Positions 41,341 through 53,018 of a stretch of DNA of 64,000 bases are shown piece by piece. The translations under genes and the position numbers were made by a program. Source of the stretch: Lolium rigidum (taxonomy: Eukaryota > Streptophyta > Magnoliopsida > Poales > Poaceae); contig NC_061513.1 of NCBI RefSeq assembly GCF_022539505.1, positions 179,148,017 to 179,212,016 of the forward strand, given 5' to 3'. Every line of letters starts with the position of its first letter. Within the stretch, counting starts at the first letter, position 1. The notes beneath the pieces are model-generated. The model saw only the letters and a list, made by a program, of their open reading frames with translations. It ran no database searches and was not told the DNA's origin.

Positions 41341-44300
41341 TTACACAGAGAGGTTTTTCTGAAGAAACGCGTCAAGAGCGTGAAGGGCGTCAGCGCGGAT
41401 ATGGTCCACTTCGGCGATCTCAGACTCGTCGTTCTCGTCTTTGCCCGTCACCAGCTGGCTGCTCAGGACACGAATTTCAGCCAGGTCGGTTTTCAGATCG
41501 GCTGTGAGGCCTTGTGCTTCCTCTCGAGAGCGGGCAATGAGGGTTTCTTTGTCTTGGATAAGCTGCTTGGTCACCCTAACTCTCTCTTCAAGGTTCTCCA
41601 GTTCCTTACGCAGGGTCTCAAGTTCAGCACTATCGGCAGAGGTGTCAGTCGTGGCGTCTAAGGCAGCCTTTTTCTCGTTGAGCCGTTGACACTTCTCGGC
41701 AATATCGGATCTCAACGGAAGCTGGGCGTGATGAAGGATAATTCTTTGACGAGCCGATTGCACTCTTGACCTGAAGGCCGACAGTGTCACAGCTGGCCAG
41801 AGCTTCACTTGCAGCGTCATCGGGAGATGGGGCTGGATTTCTTCGAGGATGCCCTTGACTGCCTCGGGGTTCTCAACCAGGGTCTCAACTGAGGAAGAGA
41901 GCAAAGCCTTGAGACGCTAGAGTGGACCATGGACTGTGCCAGGACTTGGTTTTTCATCTGCCTTGGAAGTAGCTGGCTCGATGGATTCAGGATCGAACGT
42001 CAGCAAGCTTGAAAGATCACAACCCTGACAGACGAATAAGAGCGGTATGAGTATATATACAACAAAGAAACAAAGGAAATGATAGATCCAATGGAGTGGA
42101 GAATACCTCTCCCAAAGTGGGAGGAGCGGCCGATGTTGTGATAATCGGCTCTTCCGTGGATTTGGCTAAATTAGCCACTTGGCCAACCATGCTTGTCGAG
42201 GTGGCCAGATCTAGTGTGGCGGATGGCATTAATACCTCTTCAACGTCCCCGCTAGAGGTCCCATTAGTCTGCAAAAGAGATGGTGAGCCTATCCAAGTAG
42301 CAAGGGGGTAACGTGAAGTATGAACCGGTGAAGTAATTACAAAAGAAACCTCCTGGCTTGGCGAGGAAACTTGTGAGTCTTTGCGAGCCCTTCTGACGCA
42401 TCGACGCTTCACGCGTGACCCTGTTTTGATCGGAGCTTGAGGAGCGACAGGCTCGGGGGTCGACCTTTTCCTAGAAACCGACGCTGGCGAGTCCGTCTGG
42501 CTCTGTGTGGTGGATCTCTCGGAGTTGCCCGGGGTCGAGTCCCTTTGGTTGGAATTTTCCTCCTTACTGGAGTTCTCTTCGGTGGAAGTCTGTAAGAAGA
42601 AGTACAAGCATGTTAGAAAGAGCTGGAAGGATAAATGGATTTAGTCGGGGCACGAGACATCTTACATGCAAGTTTTCCTGGACAGGAGCTTGGCGCTTCA
42701 CGGTCTTCCTGGCAGCTACTTTCCTCACCACCTTCCTCGCCTGGGTCGAGGCTCGGGGGGCAACGGGCCCCGAAGATGCTTTACTCTTGGGAGCCGATTT
42801 TGGTGAGATCGGCTGGCTCTGCATTATGACCTTCTTCAGGGGTGGCGAGCTCTGGCAGAAGAGAACTACCGGGGCTGGTGGAAGGAATGTGAAGGGAGAG
42901 CCGTCGGACTGCACGGGCTCCGGGCCGTCTTGTTTCTGCCAAGAGATAGAACCGGGGGTTTAGACAGTCATCAGGAGTGATTGCAAGGAAGTTATATGTA
43001 GTGGTACCTGATGTGTAGGAATGTCATATTCGGCATCAAGTTGCTTCAGCAATGGTCCTAGAGCTCTTCTGAAGGCGTGGGTCTTCCACATAGACCACCA
43101 AATCTCGAAACCGTCGGTAGTGGTGGTGAAGCAGAGGTTGTGAGGGATTGGAATGGCCAGAGCGTCAAAAAAGGTGTAACACCTTTGGCCAGTAAGGATG
43201 TCAGGCAGTTCAGCTCTGCTTGCTGTCAGGTGGTGGAGAAAGAAGTGTGGGGGCACTTGCCCGAGACCAAGCTGCCGAGCTACTACCACCGGTTGGTAAG
43301 ACTCGTAACCAGGCTTGATGATCCGGTTAGAGGTACTCATGCCAACTGGGAGGAAGCAAGGACGGATCATGATAGAGTACAAGTGCTGGGTGCTAGCGTC
43401 ATCGGCAAAGCTGTCTAACCGGAAGGAGACTGGATTCTCAAAGTTCTCCGATTCGGTATAAGGGAAGAACAGGGGGTTGCCCAAGCCTTGGAAGAAGATC
43501 TTGAACCACTCTGCTGCTTCCTTAGGGATCAGCCTGCTGCCTGGGAGGCTATACAGAGCTTGACCATAGCTAGTGCATCGTATTTCCTTCCCATTAGCAT
43601 CTGGGAAGGTGCAGGTGGCCAAAGGTGGGAAATTTGGGATCTGGTTCTGAAAATACAGCTGAGCCCATAACTGAATAAACCACCAAGGGCCTCCTGTTTT
43701 AACTGTCTTTTGGGAGAACAGTTTGACCGACGTCAGTTGAAGAGATCGATAGACTTCCCCAAGGAGCAGTTTACCAAGGCCAAGTTGAGTGCCTTTGGCG
43801 AGTTCGTAGGCCATGGAGAGGTAATTCTTGGTTGGGGCAAGTGAAGGACCACAGAATATGAAGTGCTCCAGCCAGAAGTTCAAGAAGGCCGTGTGTTCTC
43901 TTTCGGTTACAAGACCTTTGGTTTTCATATAACGCCTGAGGTAGGCGCCCCAGCTGGTACACTCTATTTTAGAGGAGAGGGTGAAAGGAACTTTTGGCAG
44001 CTTAAAGGCAGAGGGACTGGGGGATGCAATGTCCAGACCTGTGATCATAGCCACGTCCAGCAGAGTTGGTGTCATGGGGCCATGACCGAACATGAAGCAA
44101 TTTAGGGCATCAGACCAAAAGTAGCCGATGGTCTTCAGAATGTTCTCATTCTTTTCAAGAGGAGACAATGATAATGATAAGTGATCGGCTATCCCTATTG
44201 TTTCCCAAGTAGCATAATGGGTTTTAGACACTCTGCTATACCATGCCACCCAACCTTCAGGAGGATTAGGCCAGGCTCGCAGGCAGTCAGCCCAGGAAGT

Positions 44301-44572
44301 CAGATCTAAATTCTGGTTCACAAAGGGGATTCTGTTGGCCTCGCATGAGATTAAGTGAGCGGGACTCTCGGAAGAACGGGGGCCAAGACACATGGAATTT
44401 GGGAGAGAGGGATGCGGCAGCAAGATGTCGGAAACCTAAAATTAATAACAGAATGGGATATTAATTTAGGTGTTTGCTGTTCAATCCTAACATTGATGCG
44501 AATGGCGAAGAAGCGGTTGAGTGTTACCTTCAGACCAGAGACCATGGCGTTGGTGTTGGATGATTCCGCCAT
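41341..44572 (-). CDS. Plant mobile domain (PMD) protein, five exons, antisense within a retrotransposon
   Basis: Exons on the minus strand: 44572-44528, 44435-43008, 42935-42666, 42589-42107 and 42024-41341. Introns are 92, 72, 76 and 82 nt, all GT...AG and all phase 0 (for example GTAAGATG...CTTACAG for intron 3). The total is 969 codons with one in-frame TAG at 41917-41919 (codon about 778). Exon 2 encodes the PMD: WADCLRAWPNPPEGWVAWY, then TLLDVAMITGLDI, then WWSMWKTHAFRRALGPLL. PMD proteins of plants (MAIN/MAIL type) are nuclear and linked to silencing, and many PMD genes ride in transposons. Exons 3-4 are basic and Ser/Pro-rich with a nuclear-signal-like cluster (SRVKRRCVRRARK). Exon 5 is a coiled coil (LETLRKELENLEERVRVTKQ). 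Its role in the element is unknown. Confidence 0.78.
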
Positions 44573-44994
44573 GCTGCGGAGTTGGGACGGCGCGGTTGGG
44601 ATCTGAGGTTCGTGGAGCTGCTTGGGCGGCGATTTTGGGGATCTGAGATTGCTTTCTCAGGCGGAGGTCGCAGGTTACCGTTTGGAGGGGCAGTTAGGTT
44701 GGCCCTGATCGTGTTTTATGGTAGGGGCCGATGCGATGCCATCGGCTCTTTTGGGGGTTGTTTAACTTTGACTATCGGCCAAGTTAGCTAGGAGCCGATT
44801 GCTCAAGAGAGAGAGAACAAAAGAAGAGCCGATTGCTCAAAAATTGCCAAAACTGTCAAATCGTGCAGAGAAGTTGGGAAGGCAAGTCGTCATGATGAAG
44901 AATACTGCGACGGTTCTGCTCTGCCTTAACATGACCCTTCGAAGGAAAAACAGAGTGGTTTTGAAATTGTCATTACCAAAACCAGGGGGGCATG
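44573..44994. other. Upstream region of the antisense PMD gene and polypurine tract
   Basis: About 420 bp between the PMD start codon and the 3' LTR. It would hold the antisense promoter. No clear TATA box is seen on the minus strand. GCCGAT words and their complements recur (near 44726, 44770, 44793, 44826). The purine-rich CCAGGGGGGCATG at about 44982-44994 is the plus-strand polypurine tract. Confidence 0.5.
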
Positions 44995-46156
44995 TGTTAT
45001 CGCCAGATTTTGGCCAAATCAGGAGATAGGCCGTAAGTGAGATGGGTTTGAAGGATATACGCGTGGAGGATCTCTGAAGCGGCCTTGCACGAGAGTTTGG
45101 GCTAAATTGCCCGTGTATTTGTATTTTATTAGATCGTGTTTAGAATTAAAAGGTAGAGTTTGGCCCGTGCACGGTTAGGTGCACGCCTGAATTAGAAAGT
45201 CCCTTGGACTATAAATATGTATCTAGGGTTATTGAAATAAACAACAATCACGTTCACAACAAACACAAACCAGGCGCATCGCCACCCCTTGTTTCGAGGG
45301 TTTCTTCCGGGTAAGCATCATGCTGCCTAGATCGCATCTTGCGATCTAGGCGAGATACGTTTATTCATCTACCTTGTGTTACTCGTGCTTGAAGCGTTGT
45401 TGATGGCGAGTAGCACTACTTATCTTAGGTGTTTTGGGGCTTGCATTGATGCTTTTCTTATGCATATTTTCTTAGCAATGCCGTCCCTCGACATCTAGCT
45501 GCCCTTACACCTATCTGGGTGTAAGGGCAGCATCTTGCTTGTTCGTTGCTTAGTAGATCCGATCTGTTATAGTTGCTCCTTGTTCTTCAAGGATTAGTTT
45601 AATATCTGCATGATTAGGCCTTATGCTGGGGTTGGATGATCCGGTAGTGCGTTAGGTGTTGTTTACCGTTCCTATAAGGGATGTTCCGGGAATTGACGTA
45701 ATGCTGGTTTTTAGGCCTCTTTTAGGGATAGTTTGCATCATCATTCGTATCTGCTAGGCCCAACTATGCGTAGGACGTTCCGGTTATGCGGTGAAAACCC
45801 TAAACTGTCGTAGATTGGTTTAGCTTTGTTTTGATCAAGCAGGATCCCCATGTCATTGCAAATCCAACGTGAACCATGGGGCGATCGGCTCTTTGAGCCG
45901 ATCCACAAGGCAACCTGAGAGCCGATAGGGATCGTATTTAATGTTTACGTGTCTACCATGCAGGAGAACAATCGAAGCAATCTAACACCTTCCTGATCGG
46001 GTCTAGGTCAGGTGGCACGCCCTTGCAACCGCCAGGACGTGTGCTGGAAACTTGCGGGACGACGCGAGGTGCCAGGGTCCACTAAGCGGCCTTGGGAGCC
46101 TCCCGGCTCTTCGTGTTGCTTAACCACTGCTCGCCGGTGAGTTTTGGCAGGCAACA
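44995..46156 (+). repeat. 3' LTR of the PMD-carrying element
   Basis: 1162 bp, partner of 38071-39231, with the same three hairpins and TATA box. Followed by the target duplication CCTCC. Confidence 0.93.
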
Positions 46157-46763
46157 CCTCCTTAGGAACTTTTATGTTGGTATCTCTAGCTGGAATAGGT
46201 ATGTTCTTGATACACTTGTGGGAGGTAATTTCCTAGGCACTCCTGCTTTAGAAGCTAGTTGCATTATTGAGAGTCTAGTTGGAATACCACTTGTTAATGA
46301 AGCTAAAATTGAAATCTCTCTTGAAGATGTCATGAAAAAGTTGGAGGCCATAGAGAAAAATCTTCCAAGTGTTGAGACTAAATTGGGAATATTACTTGAT
46401 AACACTGATAAACTTGATAAATCTCTAGGAGGAATTAATGAAAGAATTGTTGTCTTAGAAACTTGTGCTATCCATGATAATCAAACCCATAGGATTGGTG
46501 AACTTGAAGAAGCTATGGGAACCTTGGGTTCAACTTTTTCTTCTCTTAAGTTTAAGGAGAAAGCTTATGTGGGTAAGGAGCAAAAGTTCATGTATGTCTC
46601 TAAGGTGCCTAAGCCAAAGAATTATTATAAGCCTAAAATTGATAAAGCCCTTAGTACCACTATGGAAAATTTAGATAATGGAGCATCTAAGATACCTATT
46701 GTGAAAAGTTGTGTTTTTAAGGAAAATTATGATGTTGATGCTTCATCTCTTGATGTTACTTGA

Positions 46764-49388
46764 ATTACACTTTCTGCGCCTAGCTGAAAGGCGTTAAATA
46801 AAATCGCTTATGGGAGACAACCAATTATTTTATTTCTGCAATTTCTGTTTTATATTTGTGTCTTGGAAGTTGTTACTACTGTAGAAACCTCTCCTTATCT
46901 TTAATTTATTGCATTGTTGTGCCAAGTAAAGTCTTTGATAGTAAGATTGATACTAGATTTGGATTTCTGCGCAGAAACAGATTTCTAGCTGTCACGAATT
47001 TTAGTAGATATCTCTATATGAAACTCAGAAAAATCTGCGAAAATTCATGAGTAATCCTTAGATATGTACGCAAGTTTCATTCAATTTGAGCTTCTTCATA
47101 TGAGCATGTTAAGTGCCTCTAAAAAATTCGTCTTTACGTACTGTTCTGTTTTGACAGATTTTGCCTTTTATTTCACATTGCCTCTTTTACTGTGTTGAGT
47201 GGATTTCTTTGCTCCATTAACTTTCAGTAGCCTTGGGTAATGTCCAGAAGTGTTGGGAATGATTGTGTCCTCTCTGAACATGTGAATTTTTGATTATGCA
47301 CTAACCCTCTAATGAGTTTGTTTTGAGTTTGATGTGGAGGAAGTTTTACAGGGTCAAGAGAGGAGGATGATATAATACGATCAAGAAGAGTGAAAAGTCT
47401 ACGCTTGGGGATGCCCCCGTGGTTCATCCCTGCATATTTCAAGAAGACTCAAGCATCTAAGCTTGGGGATGCCCAAGGCATCCCCTTCTTCATCGACAAC
47501 TTATCAGGTCACCTCTAGTGAAACTATATTTTTATTCCGTCACATCTTATGTGCTTTACTTGGAGCGTCTGTATGCTTTTATTTTTGTTTGTGTTTGAAT
47601 AAATTCGGATCCTAGCATTCCTTGTGTGGGAGAAAGACACGCTCCGCTGTTTCATATGAACACTGGTGTTCTTAGTTTTACTTTTAATGTTCATGGCGAA
47701 AGCTTAAAGCCGCTTTATTCATTGCTATTTGTTTGGAAACAGAAAATGCTCCATGTGGTAATTGGTATATGGTCTTGAATAATTTGATACTTGGCAATTG
47801 TTTTGAACTCTCAAGTAGATCATGTTTAAGCTCTTGCATCATGTAGTTAAACCTATTAGTGGAGAATTACTGTAGAGCTTGTTGAAATTTGGTTTGCATG
47901 ATTGGTCTCTCTAAAGTCTAGATATTTTCTGGTAAAAGTGTTTGAACAACAAGGAGACAGTGTAGAGTCTTATAATGCTTGCAATATGTTCTTATGTTAG
48001 TTTTGCTGTACCGGTTCATACTTGTGTTTGCTTCAAACAACCTTGCTAGCCAAAGCCTTGTACTGAGAGGGAATGCTTCTCGTGCATCCAAAACCTTGAG
48101 CCAAAACCTATGCCATTTGTGTCCACCATAACTACCTACTATGTGGTATTTTTCTGCCATTCCAAGTAAATTGCTTGCGTGCTACCTTTAAAATTTCATT
48201 CCTTGTCTTTCAATACATAGCTCATGGGAAAATAGCTTAAAAAATATTGTGGTATTGAATATGTCGCTTATGTATCTTATTTCTTATAAGTTGCTTGTTG
48301 AGCGGTAACCATGTTTCTGGGGACGCCATCAACTATTACACTTTTGTTGAATATCATGTGAGTTGCTATGCATGTTCGTCTTGTCTGAAGTAAGGGAGAT
48401 TTGCCATGAGTTGAATGGTTTGAGTATGCATATTGTTAGAGAAGCACATTGGGCCGCTAACCAAAGCCATGTATCATGGTGGAAGTTTCACCTTGGACAT
48501 TAATCCTCAAATTCTTATGAGAATATTATCTGTTGTTGAATACTAAAGCATTAAAGAGGAGTCCATTATCTATTTTCTATGTTGTCCCGGTATGGATGTC
48601 CTCAAGTTGAGATCTATCAAAATCGAGAAATCAAATGCGATTTATCTCCTTGGACCTTTGTACGAGTGGCATAGAGGTACCCCTTTGTGACACTTGGTTG
48701 AAACATATGTAATGCAATGATAATCCATGGAAATCCGAGCTAATTAGGACAAGGTGCGAGCACTATTGGTATTCTAAGCATGAGGCTTGCAACTTATAGG
48801 ATGTTTTATGCATAACACATATGAATTATTCCTACCGTTGACAAAATTGTTTCCATGTTTTCAAAATAAAAAGCTCTAGCACATGAGTAATCCCTGCTTC
48901 CCTCTGCGAAGGGCCTTTCTTTTACTTTATGTTGAGTCAGTTTACCTACTTCTTTTCATCTTAGAAGCAAACACTTGTGTCAACTGTGTGCATTGATTCT
49001 TACATACTTGCTTATTTGCATTCATCATATTACTTTGTGTTGACAATTATCAATGAGATATACATGTTGACGTTGAAAACAACTGCTGAAACTTATATCT
49101 TCCTTTGTATTTCTTCAAAACCTTCTATTAAGATTCTATTGCTTTATGAGTTAACTCTTATGCAAGACTTATTGATGCTTGTCTTGAAAGTACTATTGAT
49201 GAAAAGTCTTTGCTATATGATTCAATTGTTTAGTCATTATCTTTACCATTGCTTTGAATCACTTCATTCATCTCATATGCTTTACAATAGTATTGATCAA
49301 GATTATGATAGTAGCATGTCACTTCAGAAATTATCCTTGTTATCGTTTACCTACTCGAGGGCGAGTAGGAACTAAGCTTGGGGATGCT
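46764..49388 (+). other. 3' non-coding domain of element E
   Basis: 2.6 kb without a gene, ending in the polypurine tract AAGCTTGGGGATGC right before the 3' LTR. Two more copies of GCTTGGGGATGC lie near 47404 and 47461, the second within a GGGGATGCC-CAA-GGCATCCCC hairpin. The region is homologous to 62055-64000 and, reversed, to 19782-21157. Frames such as 48977-49375 are not maintained among copies. Confidence 0.75.
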
Positions 49389-50986
49389 TGATACGTCTCA
49401 AACGTATCTATAATTTCTTATGTTCCATGCTAGTTTTATGACAATACTCACATGTTTTACATACACTTTATATCATGCTGATGCATTTTCCGGCACTAAC
49501 CTATTAACAAGATGCCGAAGCACCAGTTCCTGTTTTCTGCTGTTTTTGGTTTCAGAAATCCTACACAGGAAATATTCTCGGAATTGGACGAAACAAAAGC
49601 CCACAGTCTTATTTTCCACGGAGCTTTCCAGAAGTCCGAAGAGGAGACAAAGAGGGGACGCGAGGCGGCCACACCCTAGGGGGGCGACCCCACCCCTGGC
49701 CGTGCCGCCCTATGGGGTGGGGCCCTCGAGCGTCCCCCGACTCTGCCCCTTCGCCTATTTAATCTCTCCGTCGTGAAAACCCTAGTACCGAGAGCCACGA
49801 TACGAGAAAAGTTATTGTGACGCCGCCGCTTGCCAATCCCATCTCGGGGGATTCAGGAGATCGCCTCCGGCACCCTGCCAGAGAGGGGAATCATCACAGG
49901 AGGGCTCTACATCACCATGCCCGCCTCCGGACTGAAGCGTGAGTAGTTCATCCTCGGACTATGGGTCCATAGAAGTAGCTAGATGGTTGTCTTCTCCTCT
50001 TGTGCTATCATGTTTAGATCTTGTGAGCTGCCTATCATGATCAAGATCATCTATTTGTAATGCTACATGTTGTGTTTGTTGGGATCCGATGAATATGGAA
50101 TACTATGTCAAGTTGATTATTGATCTATCATATATGTGTTGTTTATGATCTTGCATGCTCTCCATTGCGAGTAGAGGCTCTGAGTAAGTTGATACTTGTG
50201 ACTCCAAGAGGGATTATTTATGCTCGATAGAGGGTTCATGTCTCCATTGAATCTGTGGGAGTGACAGCAACCCCTAAGATTGTGGATGTGCTGTTGCCAC
50301 TAGGGATAAAACATCAATGCTTTGTCTAAGGATATTTGTATTGTTTACATTACGCACAGTACTTAATGCAATTGTCTGTTGTTTGCAATTTAATACTGGA
50401 AGGGGTGCGGATGCTAACCCGAAGGTGGACTTTTTAGGCATAGATGCATGCTTGGATAGCGGTCTATGTTCTTTGTCGTAATGCCCTAAGTAAATCTCAT
50501 ATTAGTCATCATGATATGTATGTGCATTGTTATGCCCTCTCTATTTGTCAATTTCCCAACTGTAATTTGTTCACCCAACATGCTATTTATCTTATTGGAG
50601 AGACACCACTAGTGAACTGTGGACCCCGGTCCATTCTTTTACATCTGAAATACAATCTACTGCAATCACTGTTCTTGTTGTTCTTTGAAAACAAACATCA
50701 TTCTCCACACCATACGTTTAATCCTTTTTTTACAGCAAGCCGGTGAGATTGACAACCTCACTGTTAAGTTGGGGCAAAGTATTTTGACTGTGTTGTGCAG
50801 GTTCCACGTTGGCGCCGAAATCCCCGGTGTTGCGCCGCACTACACTCCTCCACCAACAACCTTCACGTGGCCTTCATCTCCTACTGGTTCGATAACCTTG
50901 GTTTCTTACTGAGGGAAAACTTGCTGTTGTACGCATCACACCTTCCTCTTGGGGTTCCCAACGGACGTGTGCTTCACGCGTTATCA
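49389..50986 (+). repeat. 3' LTR of element E (type IIa)
   Basis: 1598 bp, pair of 36136-37732, followed by the target duplication CTATC and then by the remaining 58 bp of the chromovirus LTR. Confidence 0.92.
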
Positions 50987-51049
50987 CTATCATCCCGTGA
51001 TCATCATCACCACCGTTGCTTACCGAGAAGATCGGGCCACCCCTTATCA

Positions 51050-51977
51050 TCTTGGTATCAGATTTCCAGTTTTCCTCGGTAAGCCATCCACAATCCACCC
51101 CATAGTTGAGTTGTGAGTGTTTCCTGTCCAGAAAAAGCCCAAAAAAAATTAGGGTTAGGGTTTGCCATAGCCTTAGATTGCACTAATTTTAAGTTTTAGT
51201 TGCTTTTCGTAGTTGTTTTTGCGTATCTTTTTCTTTCATCTAGTATTGTTAGGGTTTGAGTCTCTACTACCATCTAGTTTCAGTTTTTGTTACTCCTAGT
51301 CCACATAGCGTACAGTGTGCTTGTTCCCAACCATAGACACAGCCTATCGATATAAAGTGACTAGGAACTTTCCCAGAAGAGACTAGTTTTACCGCTCGAT
51401 AGGCTGCTCATTAGGGTTTTGGTGCTTTGCATATCTTGTTGGCCGTGTTATCAAGGAGTTGAGTCAAAAAAAAAACAGAAAATTGAAAAGAAGCAAAAAG
51501 AGCTACATAGCTGCGTGTTCTACACAAAGAAAATCCAAAAAGAAAAGTGAAGTGCTAGAAGAATCAAGTGAAGGCCTAATTTTACTTTACTGCACCGGTA
51601 GTTGAGCAATCTTGTGCCTGTTTCGTTGAGCTTTGCTAGCGTCTCTCTAGTGCATTGCAACCTTTCCTACATATAGTTGCATTGCCACATTTATCGCCTT
51701 GTGTGAGTATCATTGGTTGTCTATGGTCAGCGCTAGAGCTTCTTATTGGTGCAAATAGGTAGCCTATCTACAGCCCCACATATATCCAGCTTTGCCGTGT
51801 GATTTGTCTTATACCCTTGATATTCGCTTCGCTACATCCGTGCACTAGTTGTTACTACAAGTGGTAAGCAATACTAATTCACTTTGGAGCGGTAAGATTT
51901 CCTTTTCTTATCAGTTTTTGAGTGAGTTGTGAGAGTTCCACCATATATTTTTGATTTAGTGCACTAATCTACTAACG
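51050..51977 (+). other. Leader of the chromovirus with Met-tRNA primer-binding site
   Basis: TGGTATCAGATTTCC at 51053 is the primer-binding site, the standard one for chromoviruses. The ~930-bp leader that follows has A-rich segments (51460-51550) and no long frame. Confidence 0.75.
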
Positions 51978-53018
51978 ATGTCTGCTAGTGATCACAAACT
52001 TGTTAACCAGGAAAACAAGAGTGCTGCAGATCTCATCACATGGAGGGAGTTTGAGGCTCTTCATAATCAGATGCGACGTGAATTCCGCGCTCAGGACGAG
52101 GTGCTTAATGGGACAGTCCAAGCGATCTCCCAAAAACTGGATACTACATGGGACCTTCACTATGATGAAAGATCAAATGACGGATATACAGCGCAGTCTT
52201 GCTGATTTGCGCTTAGCCGTTGAGAATTTGACTGCACAACAACAAAAAGAAGATGACGAAGATCCTGAGCTTCAAGATGACGCGCACAATGCTCGTGGTG
52301 CGCCACATGGTAATCGTCCTCGCGGTTGGGCTCCACTTGGCCGCAATGGTTGTGGACAAGATGAAGAAGATGGATTGGGTAAGCCCAAGTTTTCTATACC
52401 CAAGTTTGAAGGAGGAGCTGATGTTGAAGAATACCTCACTTGGGAGCTCAAGATTGAGAAGTTATGGAGTTTACATCCTCACTACACTGAAGATAGGAAG
52501 ATCAAGCTTGCTTCTTCTGAATTTGATGGCTATGCATTGTGTTGGTGGGATGCATTTGTTCGTAACCGAGATGAGGATGGTGAGCAAACTATACGCACAT
52601 GGCGTGCCATGAAGGAGGCAATGACTTCTCGCTTTGTGCCTACAAATTACTTGCGGAATATATTTGATAAGTTGACTCTTTTGAGGCAAGGTGTGAAGAC
52701 TGTGGATGAATACTACACGGAGATGGAGATGCTTATGCAGCGTGGCCGTGTCCGTGAGTCACTCGAGATGACAATGCAGCGTTTCCTCAACGGTTTGAAG
52801 TATGATATCAAATGAGTTGTTCGTCACTACAGTTACACCAATATGAATCAGTTATTACATCATGCAAGAGAAGCTGAATCACAGTTGGCTGACGAAGCAA
52901 AGGTTAAGGGACATGCTACGGGAACTGGGCGTTTTACACCCCGCGCACCCCCATCTACGACGCCAGCGCCATCGACGCGCTCTGCACCTTGCTCTACTCC
53001 GCCTAGCAAGCCGGTCTC
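51978..53018 (+). pseudogene. Broken gag of the chromovirus
   Basis: ATG at 51978 (MSASDHKLVNQ), an N-terminal coiled-coil-like part (WREFEALHNQMRREFRAQDE), and then a one-base frame change near 52165. The main frame has the retrotransposon gag core: KPKFSIPKFEGGADVEEYLTW, YALCWWDAFV, RFVPTNYLRNIFDKLTLL and TVDEYYTEMEML. A TGA at 52813-52815 interrupts the frame just before VVRHYSYTNMNQLLHHAREAE, where Arg (CGA) would fit, suggesting a C-to-T change. A Pro/Ser/Thr-rich segment follows, and the LTR insertion at 53019 removes the zinc knuckle and everything beyond. Confidence 0.8.

Larger units (their letters stand above)
38071..46156 (+). mobile_element. Young non-autonomous Tat-type Gypsy element carrying an antisense PMD gene
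   Basis: LTRs at 38071-39231 and 44995-46156 are both TGTTATCGCC...GGCAACA. The target duplication is a perfect CCTCC (38066-38070 and 46157-46161). The LTR pair differs at about 16 positions by my count (about 1.4 percent). A primer-binding-like TGGCACGCCCGGTGGGAC follows the left LTR and a polypurine tract (CCAGGGGGGCA) precedes the right one. The plus strand carries the C-terminal part of gag and a broken protease, with no RT, RNase H or integrase. The minus strand carries a spliced five-exon gene at 41341-44572. Confidence 0.93.
37944..46763 (+). pseudogene. Gag-like gene of element E, split by a nested retrotransposon
   Basis: The ATG at 37944 (MSNPEVEV) opens a frame to 38070, where an 8-kb element is inserted. 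The same frame continues at 46162 to a stop at 46763. The product would be about 240 residues: an N-terminal segment, the Athila-gag-like FYVGISSWNRYVLDTLVGGNF, a central coiled coil (VMKKLEAIEKNLPSVETKLG and following heptads), and a Lys/Tyr-rich tail. No zinc knuckle, protease or polymerase follows, so the element depended on another's enzymes. It is homologous to the gag-like ORF at 21621-22034. Apart from the insertion I see no lesion. Confidence 0.75.
36136..50986 (+). mobile_element. Complete non-autonomous Athila-type Gypsy element, itself split (element E)
   Basis: 5' LTR 36136-37732 and 3' LTR 49389-50986 are both TGATACGTC...TTATCA. The target duplication CTATC is perfect (36131-36135 and 50987-50991) and sits in the chromovirus LTR. 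An Asp-tRNA primer-binding site starts at 37744 (TGGCGCCATTGCCGGGGA). Excluding the nested element at 38071-46161 it is about 6.8 kb. It encodes only a gag-like protein; about 2.6 kb of conserved non-coding DNA follows. By eye the two LTRs differ at roughly 45-55 positions (about 3 percent). Confidence 0.93.
50992..53018 (+). mobile_element. Chromovirus, second part: LTR end, leader and gag
   Basis: Resumes the LTR begun at 35124: LTR end at 51049, Met-tRNA primer-binding site at 51053, leader to about 51977, gag from 51978. It is cut at 53019 by an Athila-type LTR, with GTCTC as the preceding five bases. The rest of the element (protease onward) is not in the window. Confidence 0.8.

Noticed and set aside
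42096..44105. Plus-strand frames of up to 152 codons across the PMD gene
   Set aside because: They are shadows opposite the exons; the minus strand has the PMD motifs and matching splice sites.
48977..49375. 132-codon frame before the 3' LTR of element E
   Set aside because: The homologous parts of the other Athila-type 3' domains do not keep the frame; codon content is that of AT-rich non-coding DNA.
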